DNA from: DAISWL01 sp036826375
GTDB lineage: Bacteria; Patescibacteriota; Saccharimonadia; Saccharimonadales; HK-STAS-PATE-42
DNA: 16,276 nucleotides
Direction of reading: 5' to 3'
NCBI GenBank assembly: GCA_036826375.1
Contig: DAISWL010000014.1
Location: 1-16,276, forward strand
Shown: in pieces, positions 1 to 7,124 of the stretch
Position numbering within the stretch: position 1 is the first letter of the stretch
Layout of the letters: every line of letters starts with the position of its first letter
Made by a program: the position numbers and the translations under genes
Notes under the pieces: generated by a model
What the model was told of the DNA's origin: nothing
What the model saw: the letters and a program-made list of their open reading frames with translations, nothing else
Databases searched by the model: none

Positions 1-25
1 TCTTAACAACCTTGAGGGTTCAAGT
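1..25 (+). repeat. Partial copy of tRNA-Leu (variable arm to T loop)
   Basis: These 25 bases are identical to positions 160-184 inside the complete tRNA-Leu gene, 159 bases downstream in the same orientation. They cover the 3' half of the variable arm, the 5' T-stem and the T loop. After base 25 the match stops: the T-stem cannot be completed (TTGTT where CCCTC is needed), so this is not a working tRNA end. The copy may extend left beyond the window. A tRNA fragment beside its intact gene is typical of an integration site or of a degraded tandem tRNA duplicate; the window does not tell which. Confidence 0.8.
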
Positions 26-112
26 TTGTTATAATAATAGGCAGGATGCCGGATCCGAAAGCTAGCTATTTTAATAATCTATCAAAACATTTTTCATTAA
101 CCTTAAAATCAT

Positions 113-200
113 GGGCGAGTGGCGGAATTGGTATACGCGACGGACTTAAAATCCGTTGGTCTTAACAACCTTGAGGGTTCAAGTCCCTCCTCGCCCACCA
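113..200 (+). tRNA. tRNA-Leu, anticodon UAA
   Basis: A complete class II tRNA of 88 nt with encoded CCA. The acceptor stem GGGCGAG (113-119) pairs with CTCGCCC (190-196), the discriminator is A197, and CCA is 198-200. The anticodon stem ACGGA/TCCGT (140-144/152-156) closes the loop CTTAAAA with anticodon TAA at 147-149, reading UUA. A long variable arm occupies about 157-172, as expected for leucine tRNA. The T arm is GAGGG-TTCAAGT-CCCTC (173-189). A TATAAT at 30-35 is a possible promoter -10 with a leader of about 70 nt, but no good -35 is visible. The slipin gene begins 30 bases downstream. Confidence 0.97.
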
Positions 201-229
201 TTTAAGTTTAATAATAAAGGAGCCTGATT

Positions 230-1051
230 ATGATTGAAGCAACCTTAAGTTTAATGTTTATTTTCGGGATCTTCTTATTCATAATTCTGATAGCTTCAAT
301 CAGATTAGTTAACGAGTACGAAAGAGGTGTGGTTTTTAGGTTGGGTAGAGTATCAAGTAGAATCCGCCAACCGGGGATACACATCATCTGGCCAATAATA
401 GATAGAATGGTTAAGGTTACGATGCAAACCGTAACTTTACCTGTTAATTCGCAAAAGATTATCACCAAAGATAACGTCAGCATGGATGTAGCCGCCGTTG
501 CCTACTACCAGACGAGTGACCCTGTTAAATCTTTAGTGGAAATTCAGAATGTGACATCGGCAATTTATCAGATTGCCCAAACCACGGTTAGAAATGTTGT
601 TGGTCAGAGTAGCTTAGATGAAGTTTTAAGCCAAACCCAAGCCATTAACGATAAAATTAAACTTATTTTAGATAACGCCACTGAAAAATGGGGGATTTAC
701 GTAAGTTCAGTTGAGCTTAAGGATATTGAGCTTCCAGCAAGCATGCAACGAGCTATGGCCAAAGAGGCCGAAGCTGAGCGTGAAAAGCGGGCCAAAATCA
801 TCGCCGCAGAAGGTGAAAAACTCTCCGCTGCTGCACTTGGAGATGCCGCAGATATTATTTCCGATCACCCGATTGCACTGCAACTTAGAAATCTCCAAGT
901 TTTAAATGAAATCGCAGTTGAAAAGAATTCAACAATTATTTTCCCAGCTCAGATGATGGATAGCATGTCTGACTTAAATAAATTTATGGCTGGCGAGATG
1001 GCTGCAAAGGCATTGAAAAGTAACTCGAGAGATACTAGGCTTAAGCTTTAA
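230..1051 (+). CDS. SPFH-domain slipin / stomatin-like membrane protein
   Basis: A 273-residue protein of the slipin (prokaryotic stomatin) family. Residues about 4-26 form one hydrophobic segment that should anchor the protein in the cytoplasmic membrane. The typical slipin signature follows at 28-40 (NEYERGVVFRLGR), then the SPFH fold to about residue 165. A charged, alanine-rich coiled-coil helix at about 171-200 should drive oligomerisation. Family members form large ring or cage assemblies in membrane microdomains and influence membrane protein turnover. The NfeD protein that often accompanies slipins is not adjacent. A Shine-Dalgarno AAAGGAG lies at the right distance upstream of ATG 230. 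The gene sits directly behind tRNA-Leu, and its 3' end (TTAAGCTTTAA) carries the recurrent palindrome word with the stop codon inside it. Confidence 0.93.
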   Translation: MIEATLSLMFIFGIFLFIILIASIRLVNEYERGVVFRLGRVSSRIRQPGIHIIWPIIDRMVKVTMQTVTLPVNSQKIITKDNVSMDVAAVAYYQTSDPVKSLVEIQNVTSAIYQIAQTTVRNVVGQSSLDEVLSQTQAINDKIKLILDNATEKWGIYVSSVELKDIELPASMQRAMAKEAEAEREKRAKIIAAEGEKLSAAALGDAADIISDHPIALQLRNLQVLNEIAVEKNSTIIFPAQMMDSMSDLNKFMAGEMAAKALKSNSRDTRLKL

Positions 1052-1130
1052 TTTTGGGACCAATAGCATATAAATAGGTTGAGTTACGGTTTTAATAATC
1101 GCATAGTGGACGGTTTTAGTTTTGCGCTAC
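1052..1130. other. Spacer after slipin gene, no gene seen
   Basis: AT-rich spacer between the slipin stop codon and the promoter of the orphan gene. I see no convincing intrinsic terminator for the slipin gene, no tRNA and no reading frame worth calling. The recurrent TTAAGCTTAA-type word stops at the slipin stop codon and does not reappear until 2923. Confidence 0.5.
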
Positions 1131-1159
1131 TTGACATAGCGTCGTCGTTAATGTATGAT
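1131..1159 (+). promoter_or_regulatory. Near-consensus sigma-70 promoter for the orphan gene
   Basis: TTGACA at 1131-1136 is a perfect -35. A 17-base spacer leads to TATGAT (1154-1159), one mismatch from the -10 consensus. Transcription would start near 1166, giving a 5' leader of about 158 nt before the ATG at 1324. This is the best match to a vegetative promoter in the window. Confidence 0.75.
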
Positions 1160-1283
1160 TAATCCTAACCATTGAAAATCATGGTTGTAGGCTATGAACA
1201 GTATTTCGTAATTTGGACGCTTGAAGTACTATGAGCCACTAGCGTAACCGGATAACCAGATCAATCAGCTCGATGCTTTCGTA

Positions 1284-1305
1284 TCTCAGGCCATATGATC
1301 TGAGA
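1284..1305 (+). promoter_or_regulatory. Hairpin just upstream of the orphan gene's ribosome binding site
   Basis: TCTCAG (1284-1289) and CTGAGA (1300-1305) form a 6-bp stem with a 10-base loop. It ends 7 bases before the Shine-Dalgarno AGGAAGG (1313-1319) of the gene starting at 1324. It lies inside the predicted long leader, so it could modulate translation, but it could also be incidental. There is no poly-T tract, so it is not a terminator. Confidence 0.35.
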
Positions 1306-1323
1306 ATATAATAGGAAGGCAAA

Positions 1324-2841
1324 ATGGAAGAAACGCCAAAAAGAGGAAAAACGACCTTTGTCGATCTAACTGGAGAAAAGCCGTTTGTAATACAAACTGA
1401 TCTTCTAGAACTATGCGGAGTCGGAGGGAGAAGATCCGGCGAAAGATATTCCGATTTAGCCATTCGTATGGTTAGAGGAATATGCGAAGAAGGTAATACT
1501 GACAGTATCCTCGCAGGGTGGGCTATCTCCGATCAATTCCCTAATATATTTAGAGAAGTAGATGAAAAGACGTTTTTCCCGGCAGATGCTGTAAACCCAG
1601 AAACCGCAAAACATATAGGCTATTTGCTAGCTAATCTAACGTTATTGGAATCCCAGGGTAATGCAGAGAATCGTGCAGGGGCGGACGAGGAATCCGTTCT
1701 GTTCGAAGCCCTCGCGGGATTGACCCGAGTAATAAACCGGCACTTTTCCTCCCAACCGCTGGAGCCCGGAGAACCACTGAAAACTTACGAATGGAGGATA
1801 TTCGATCCGGTAGAAGATACCCTTATAATATTACAAAAATTTCTGGGTAAAGGCTTCACTGGGCTTACCGACGAGATATCTGACGCTCAAGCCGAGTTAG
1901 CTCATCAGTATGCTTTAGATGCTGCCAGCAGAGCTGTTAAATCTGTGCATGGCGAAACTCCAGCACATGATAGCATTGATACGACGTGGGAGAAACAATT
2001 TCTTAATACACCCGATAATAACAACCGACTCGGGCCCGCACTCGCTGTAGCGATGGATCTTATAGCGTCGATCCCTAGGATAAATTCATCGTTAAGGATT
2101 AAGACCAGACCAGAACACGCCAGGATGATTAGTACAATCGCTGAAGCCCAAATAAACGCCAACCCCGAATTAGGCGAAGATGATCCGGGTTATGAATTGT
2201 TGTATATTGTATTTAAGCGGATACTAGATGAATTACGTATACATTTAGACGGGGGTCGCCACAGCCCTAAAGCACATATCCGACTTTTTAATGAGTGGGT
2301 CGATGGATGTATGAAAGCTATTACAGAAACGTCAACTGGTGATACTAGCGGTTTATTAGAATTTATTGAGGGTATAAGGATAATAGCCATAACGGATAAT
2401 GAGATGTCGAGTTTAAAAGATATGGAGACGCACTCCATTGAGGATGCTCTAACGACTTTACATAATGCAAGCAACAAATATATGGTTAATATCAGGGGTT
2501 CATATAGTCTTGGTGACAATTTTGCGGGGTTCCTTGTCGCCTATATTAAAGCTAACGGCACAGATATTATGTCGGGAGGGCCCATCCCCCCTAAGGTACC
2601 ACCTGAAATTAATAGTAGCTTCTTTTGGTCGCTAAACGATGTTTTGAATAACTTTTGCAATATTATGACTAGGGACGGTAATCGTCTTAATGGCCATGTG
2701 TTTGACGGTTTGATTGAGATTTTATGGAATCGTATAGATACCGAAAGTAAAGACCAGCCAGAAATTATAATAAACCTGATAGGGGCCCTAATCTTAATTA
2801 AATCAATGAGGGGACGGACAAAGTACCCCGATTCAGAATAG
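1324..2841 (+). CDS. Orphan protein of unknown function, 505 residues
   Basis: I do not recognise this protein. It has a good ribosome binding site (AGGAAGG, 4 bases from the ATG), its own strong promoter, and an uninterrupted 505-codon frame, so it is very probably a real gene. No signal peptide is visible and no convincing membrane span; the most hydrophobic patch is short (residues about 475-487). It looks soluble, acidic and mainly helical, without repeats, P-loop, zinc-binding cysteine pairs or other catalytic signature that I can see. Parts of the gene are visibly richer in G+C (for example 1681-1740) than neighbouring genes. It contains no copy of the TTAAGCTTAA-type word that is frequent elsewhere. 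It ends 8 bases from the stop codon of the convergent kinase gene. Together with the tRNA fragment upstream, this suggests acquired DNA; that is inference. It may be a lineage-specific protein or cargo of a small integrated element. Confidence 0.8.
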   Translation: MEETPKRGKTTFVDLTGEKPFVIQTDLLELCGVGGRRSGERYSDLAIRMVRGICEEGNTDSILAGWAISDQFPNIFREVDEKTFFPADAVNPETAKHIGYLLANLTLLESQGNAENRAGADEESVLFEALAGLTRVINRHFSSQPLEPGEPLKTYEWRIFDPVEDTLIILQKFLGKGFTGLTDEISDAQAELAHQYALDAASRAVKSVHGETPAHDSIDTTWEKQFLNTPDNNNRLGPALAVAMDLIASIPRINSSLRIKTRPEHARMISTIAEAQINANPELGEDDPGYELLYIVFKRILDELRIHLDGGRHSPKAHIRLFNEWVDGCMKAITETSTGDTSGLLEFIEGIRIIAITDNEMSSLKDMETHSIEDALTTLHNASNKYMVNIRGSYSLGDNFAGFLVAYIKANGTDIMSGGPIPPKVPPEINSSFFWSLNDVLNNFCNIMTRDGNRLNGHVFDGLIEILWNRIDTESKDQPEIIINLIGALILIKSMRGRTKYPDSE

Positions 2842-2849
2842 ATAGGCGT

Positions 2850-3431
2850 CTATAGCCCTACAGCTTTAAGATTTAGCTTATCTAGAGCTTGATCCAAAAA
2901 ACTATTCAGATCGCTATTATTACTAAGCTTAATATCGCTAATCTCTTTAATACCCCTAAGGTTTTGCTTACTATTACTGCCGTAGTTAGCCTCCCACTCC
3001 CTGGCTTCGCTAACTTTAAAATCCTCAAAAGTTCGTACCTCCTCATCGCGAGCTCTCAGTTTAGCTCTTTGATATCTAATCTCAACAGGAGCATCTACAA
3101 AAACTAGAATTCCGCCCAGGCTTTTAACTTTTTTTGCTTCACCAACAGAACGCATTCCAGAGATGACCAACCCCAGCCCTTTTTCTTGCTTCCCCAAATT
3201 AAGATACCGTTTATAGGCCTCAGCCGCAAAATAATCATTACCCATTTTTTCACGATATTCATTAGATATTTTTTGGAGATAAACTCTATCTGTTGAGTTA
3301 TATCTAGCCAAGCTTAATTCACGCACAATGTCGCTGGTGGAGATGTGCACAAAGCCATAATCGTCCGATAGCAATTTAGCTAGGGTATCTTTTCCGCTAC
3401 TAAAAGTTCCACTTAAACCAATAATTTGCAT
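2850..3431 (-). CDS. P-loop nucleotide / dephospho-CoA kinase-like protein
   Basis: A 193-residue P-loop kinase of the nucleoside-monophosphate kinase superfamily. Walker A is GTFSSGKDT at residues 8-16, following a short beta strand (MQIIGLS). An SDIVRE-type substrate segment lies at 33-38. A second strand and switch (VISGMRS, 89-95) leads to a hydrophobic strand ending in DAP (113-115), then an arginine-rich lid (RYQRAKLRARDEE, 119-131). This order resembles dephospho-CoA kinases and the archaeal UPF0200/AAA_18-type kinases. The substrate cannot be fixed from sequence: dephospho-CoA or a (deoxy)nucleotide are the candidates. There is no Shine-Dalgarno; a TATAAT box ends 8 bases before the ATG, so the mRNA is probably leaderless. 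The gene is convergent with the orphan gene. Confidence 0.8.
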   Translation of the reverse strand: MQIIGLSGTFSSGKDTLAKLLSDDYGFVHISTSDIVRELSLARYNSTDRVYLQKISNEYREKMGNDYFAAEAYKRYLNLGKQEKGLGLVISGMRSVGEAKKVKSLGGILVFVDAPVEIRYQRAKLRARDEEVRTFEDFKVSEAREWEANYGSNSKQNLRGIKEISDIKLSNNSDLNSFLDQALDKLNLKAVGL

Positions 3432-3439
3432 TTGATATA

Positions 3440-3445
3440 ATTATA
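3440..3445 (-). promoter_or_regulatory. -10 box of a probable leaderless kinase mRNA
   Basis: On the minus strand TATAAT (3445 to 3440) is followed by 8 bases and the ATG at 3431. The transcript would therefore begin at or one or two bases before the start codon. The -35 region is weak (TGTAAC at 17-base spacing). Confidence 0.55.
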
Positions 3446-3547
3446 ACTCACTCGTGCTAGAGGTTACAGTGCTTTAAGCTTATCGGCCAAGCTAGAAATA
3501 GGTGGAAGCTTAATCCGTAAGCCCCACGATGGACTGTAATAAGCTAA

Positions 3548-3574
3548 TTAGCACTCTTGCATGGCGAGTGCTAG
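3548..3574 (+). promoter_or_regulatory. CIRCE operator (HrcA binding site) upstream of clpC
   Basis: TTAGCACTC (3548-3556), a 9-base spacer, and GAGTGCTAG (3566-3574) match the CIRCE consensus TTAGCACTC-N9-GAGTGCTAA with one mismatch in the right arm. CIRCE is bound by the heat-shock repressor HrcA. It overlaps the putative clpC promoter, so HrcA binding should block initiation and heat shock should induce clpC. HrcA itself is not in the window. Confidence 0.93.
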
Positions 3575-3591
3575 TAGTGATATCATATAAT
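3557..3591 (+). promoter_or_regulatory. Putative clpC promoter
   Basis: Two readings are possible: TTGCAT (3557-3562) with TATCAT (3581-3586) at 18-base spacing, or a lone consensus TATAAT at 3586-3591. Both put the start of transcription near 3593-3598, immediately downstream of the CIRCE element, leaving a leader of about 60 nt. Confidence 0.5.
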
Positions 3592-3661
3592 GTAGAGCTT
3601 GCGGTATCATAACCTCAAGATATTCATACGATTAAGCCTGTTAAAGGAGCCCACCTTGTTA

Positions 3662-6208
3662 ATGAACAATAACGATATAGAGAGCTACTACCCAAAAGTA
3701 ACAGAAAATGCACGCTTAAGCCTCGTTAAGGCATCTTTTTATGCCAAAAAAGCTGGGGCTAAATATATCACTAATGAACATTTGCTGTTAGGGATTCTAG
3801 ATCAACCAGGTTCGCTAGGATCAATTTATATTAAGAATATCGGAGAGCTACCTCCATCCTCAAAGTTAATGATAGAGTTGAAGAAATCTAATGAAAATCC
3901 TAATAAATTTTTTGGTCTCAGCGAAGTTGCTAGAAAAACTCTAGAAGAAGGCATAAACATAGCTCGCTCAGCTAATCAGCCCTACTGTGGTACGGAACAC
4001 TTACTTTACGGTATGCTGATCCATGATGATAAGGCTGCTGAGAAAATATTAAACATGCTCAACATAGATACCAATCAGCTCGTTTTAGAACTAGAAGGTT
4101 TTATTAAGAAACAAAAAACGGATCAAACTCGAACTGATAGAAACCAACATCCCGCTAAATCCAAAACTAAAGAAAAAATCAAGCAATCTAACTTTATGAA
4201 TTCATTCCAAATGCCTCAGGGCATAAAGATGTCTCCCAGCCACAACAAAAAAAATAAGAGTCCCCTATCTCAACACGCCGTTAATATAAGCGATGATGTG
4301 GCTATGGGCAGAATTGACAACCTGGTAGGAAGAAATACTGAACTAGATAGAATGATTACAATTCTGAGTCGTAGACGTAAAAATAATCCGGTACTTATCG
4401 GCGAACCAGGGGTGGGTAAAACCGCTATCGTCGAAGGTCTAGCCACTAGAATATTCAATCAAAATGTTCCTATTAGTTTAATGAATAAACAAGTTTTTAG
4501 TTTAGATATGGCCTCGTTGATAGCTGGCACTCAGTATCGTGGTCAATTTGAAGAACGTTTGAAAAATATCATAGCTGAAGTTGAAAGCAGGGTTGATGTC
4601 ATACTGTTTATTGATGAAATTCATATGATCATAGGTTCGGGATCTACTGATAATAACTTTGATACAGCAAATATGCTCAAACCCGCCCTTGCAAGGGGCA
4701 GGATACAGCTCATAGGCGCCACAACAACTGATGAATATCGTAAATTCATAGAAAAAGATCCAGCTCTTGAGCGTCGCCTACAACCCATAATGGTAGATGA
4801 ACCAAACAAAGATGAGACCTTTGAAATATTAAAATCTCAGCGATTAAGCTTAGAATCTCACCATATGGTAAAAATTAGTGATAGCCAAATTAAAGATGCC
4901 ATCGAACTTAGCGAACGCTATATTACCGATAGACGTTTGCCGGATAAAGCTATCGATGTATTAGACGAAGCATCTGCAAAAGTTAGAGCTAACTCTCAAG
5001 CTTTGCCAATCGAGGTTCAATCCCTAGCTGAGATTATTTCCGAAAAAGAGCAAAAGCTTAGTCAAGCTGCCGAGAAACAAGATTTCAAAAAAGCCCACCA
5101 ACTCAAATTACAATTAGACGCAATGAAGGTCGATCTTGAAAAACAAGTTGATGACCTATTCAACAAACCAAATGCTATTAAATTAAAAGATTCCGATGTG
5201 TTGGATGCTGTATCTTCGATAACTGGCGTACCTATATCTTCAATCAGTAGAGATCAAATCAAAGCTCTAGATAATGCTGAGGCAGATTTAAATAAAAAAA
5301 TAATTGGCCAACAAGAAGCCACATCTAAAGTTATAAAAGCTTTGAAACGATCAAGAATGGGGCTAGGTTCAAATGGGGGACCTATGGGCAGCTTTATATT
5401 TTTAGGACCTAGCGGTGTTGGTAAAACTTACACAGCAAAGCTCCTTGCTGAAGAAATTTTTGGTTCTAAGAATGCTTTTATTAAGCTAGATATGAGTGAA
5501 TTTGGGGAAAAACATACAGCCTCAAGACTTGTTGGGTCCCCGGCAGGTTATGTCGGCTACGAGGATGGCGGAAAATTAACAGAAGCAGTCCGCCGCCATC
5601 CATACAGCTTAATATTAATGGATGAAATAGAGAAAGCTCATCCAGATATATTTAATATTCTACTCCAAATTCTGGAAGATGGATATCTCACGGACGCCAA
5701 GGGTCACCGAGTAAGTTTCGAAAATACAGTAATAATAATGACCGGCAATTTAGGAGTATCCAAGCTTAATAGTGAAGCTAAACTAGGTTTTGGATCTAGC
5801 CACCATGAAGATTTCGATAAGGATGCCCTCCACCAAGAGAATGTCCAAATCATAGAAAAAGAGCTTAAAAGATTCATGAGACCAGAGCTACTGAGCAGGG
5901 TTACTGATGTTATTATTTTTAAATATCTATCCAAAAAAGATATCAGGCTAATCATCGCCCATTATCTCGAAATCTTGAACCAGCGGCTAGCTTCAAAAAT
6001 AAAACTCAATGTTAAGCTTACTAGCGGAGTAATCAATCATCTGATCAATCAGTACCAGCCAGAAAAAGGTATTCGACCACTACTAAGCTTAATGCAGAAT
6101 CAAATTGAAGATGCTATCGTAGAAGATTACGCATCTGCAAAATTTAAGCCAGGTTCAACGCTTAAGTTTAGCATCAAAAATGGTAATATCAGCATACTCC
6201 AACCTTAA
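3662..6208 (+). CDS. clpC: ATP-dependent Clp protease ATP-binding subunit ClpC
   Basis: A class I Hsp100 unfoldase of 848 residues. It has an N-terminal Clp_N double repeat (about 5-150) and a polar linker (150-210). AAA module D1 has Walker A GEPGVGKT at 247-254 and Walker B LFIDEI at 315-320. A UVR-like coiled middle segment lies at about 457-500. Module D2 has Walker A GPSGVGKT at 582-589 and Walker B ILMDEI at 651-656, followed by the C-terminal D2-small domain. The short middle domain favours ClpC over ClpB, and an LGF tripeptide in D2 (708-710) matches the ClpP-docking loop, so it should feed substrates to ClpP. The start is uncertain: AAAGGAG (3643-3649) lies 6 bases before an in-frame TTG at 3656 and 12 before ATG 3662; the frame stays open to TTG 3599. 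CIRCE control indicates heat-shock regulation. The D2 sensor motif reads MTGN instead of the usual MTSN. Confidence 0.96.
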   Translation: MNNNDIESYYPKVTENARLSLVKASFYAKKAGAKYITNEHLLLGILDQPGSLGSIYIKNIGELPPSSKLMIELKKSNENPNKFFGLSEVARKTLEEGINIARSANQPYCGTEHLLYGMLIHDDKAAEKILNMLNIDTNQLVLELEGFIKKQKTDQTRTDRNQHPAKSKTKEKIKQSNFMNSFQMPQGIKMSPSHNKKNKSPLSQHAVNISDDVAMGRIDNLVGRNTELDRMITILSRRRKNNPVLIGEPGVGKTAIVEGLATRIFNQNVPISLMNKQVFSLDMASLIAGTQYRGQFEERLKNIIAEVESRVDVILFIDEIHMIIGSGSTDNNFDTANMLKPALARGRIQLIGATTTDEYRKFIEKDPALERRLQPIMVDEPNKDETFEILKSQRLSLESHHMVKISDSQIKDAIELSERYITDRRLPDKAIDVLDEASAKVRANSQALPIEVQSLAEIISEKEQKLSQAAEKQDFKKAHQLKLQLDAMKVDLEKQVDDLFNKPNAIKLKDSDVLDAVSSITGVPISSISRDQIKALDNAEADLNKKIIGQQEATSKVIKALKRSRMGLGSNGGPMGSFIFLGPSGVGKTYTAKLLAEEIFGSKNAFIKLDMSEFGEKHTASRLVGSPAGYVGYEDGGKLTEAVRRHPYSLILMDEIEKAHPDIFNILLQILEDGYLTDAKGHRVSFENTVIIMTGNLGVSKLNSEAKLGFGSSHHEDFDKDALHQENVQIIEKELKRFMRPELLSRVTDVIIFKYLSKKDIRLIIAHYLEILNQRLASKIKLNVKLTSGVINHLINQYQPEKGIRPLLSLMQNQIEDAIVEDYASAKFKPGSTLKFSIKNGNISILQP

Positions 6209-6250
6209 GATTAAGTTTCTCGTGGAAATTTTCCGCATTAATACTTAATC
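6209..6250. terminator. Long inverted repeat between convergent clpC and rsmA
   Basis: GATTAAGT (6209-6216, directly after the clpC stop) pairs with ACTTAATC (6243-6250). An inner stem of GTGGAA/TTCCGC type sits in the middle (about 6221-6235). It lies between the two convergent stop codons, the position of a two-way terminator, but neither side has a clear poly-T run. The outer arms resemble halves of the window's recurrent palindrome word. Confidence 0.4.
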
Positions 6251-6269
6251 GGGGTGCAATAGCACTATC

Positions 6270-7118
6270 TCAATTTAAACCCAGTGAGAAAGCAGCGCCT
6301 ACCCACTGAGTTAAACTTAAGTTTTCCGCTCGGGAATTTAAATCGATATTACATTCTTCAAAAGTAGATTTAAGCTTAAATGAATCAAAAGTTGAATTCA
6401 AGTTATTAATAAGCTTTTTACGCCTGAACTTGAAGCCGATATTAACTAGCTTCATCAAGCTATCCATTTGCTGCTCGGGAATTATAGGTTGAGATCGCAA
6501 CTTAAGTTTAATGACCTGGCTAGTTACCTTAGGTGGTGGATCAAAGGCGGATTTTGGCACTACCAAACCAAGCTCGGTTTCATAAATATTATTAAGTTTA
6601 ATTGAAAGCGGGGAGCATCCTTTTTGCCCCGCTTCAGCCACTAAGCGCTGGGCAACCTCTTTTTGAATTAATAAAGAAGCAGCGATTGGCTTAAGCTTAA
6701 TATTTACAAGCTTTGCGAAAATTGGTGATGAAATGTTATACGGCAAATTAGCAATAATAATATAACTCAGAGTCGCAGAAGTACTCCCATCGAGTGAATG
6801 CAAAAGATCTTCCTCGTTAAACTTAAGATAATCTTGATGAATTAGCTTCAAATTTTGAGCTGATGGATACTGCTTTTGAAGGTGGGCGTACATTCTATCA
6901 TCAAATTCCACCGCAACAAGATGCTTGCCCTCGGATTTCACCGCTTTAAGCAGATATTGAGTCAGGGCTCCTCGGCCCGGCCCAATTTCTAAAATTAGAT
7001 CGTAAGTTTTAGGATCAATTAAGTTTAAAGATTTAGAAATTTGTTTTAGAACATCCTGATCAACTAGCCAGTGTTGACCTAAAGATTTATCTTGAGCTAG
7101 GTTTAATTTATGGCTCAA
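6270..7118 (-). CDS. rsmA: 16S rRNA (adenine1518/1519-N6)-dimethyltransferase RsmA/KsgA
   Basis: A 282-residue Rossmann-fold methyltransferase that dimethylates two adjacent adenines in the helix-45 loop of 16S rRNA late in small-subunit assembly, using S-adenosylmethionine. Visible motifs are the N-terminal LGQHWLVD, the SAM-binding EIGPGRGALT loop, and the catalytic NLPYNISSPI motif (motif IV, N-L-P-Y). The C-terminal helical domain follows, with FKFRRKKL typical of KsgA. The start is a TTG at 7118, 6 bases after the Nudix stop codon, with an AAGG inside the Nudix end as weak ribosome binding site. The stop is TGA, showing that UGA is not recoded. It carries several copies of the TTAAGYTTAA word, some encoding KLN or SLKL. 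Confidence 0.96.
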   Translation of the reverse strand: MSHKLNLAQDKSLGQHWLVDQDVLKQISKSLNLIDPKTYDLILEIGPGRGALTQYLLKAVKSEGKHLVAVEFDDRMYAHLQKQYPSAQNLKLIHQDYLKFNEEDLLHSLDGSTSATLSYIIIANLPYNISSPIFAKLVNIKLKPIAASLLIQKEVAQRLVAEAGQKGCSPLSIKLNNIYETELGLVVPKSAFDPPPKVTSQVIKLKLRSQPIIPEQQMDSLMKLVNIGFKFRRKKLINNLNSTFDSFKLKSTFEECNIDLNSRAENLSLTQWVGAAFSLGLN

Positions 7119-7124
7119 GTTATT

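Noticed and set aside
26..41. TATAAT at 30-35 with TTAACA at 3-8 as a firm tRNA promoter
   Set aside because: The spacing is 21 bases, too long, and the -35 candidate falls inside the tRNA fragment; mentioned only as possible.
1905..2519. Open frames of 85 and 109 codons on the strand opposite the orphan gene
   Set aside because: They lie wholly inside the 505-codon frame, have no ribosome binding sites and no recognisable features; they are shadows.
1044..2869. AGCTTTAA at 1044-1051 and 2862-2869 as target-site duplication of the orphan island
   Set aside because: Only 8 bases, the right copy lies inside the kinase gene, and the sequence overlaps the locally over-represented palindrome word, so chance is likely.
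3599..3661. The clpC frame is open upstream to a TTG at 3599, adding 21 residues
   Set aside because: It has no ribosome binding site, lies at or next to the predicted transcription start, and the added residues do not resemble a Clp N-domain; AAAGGAG points to TTG 3656/ATG 3662.
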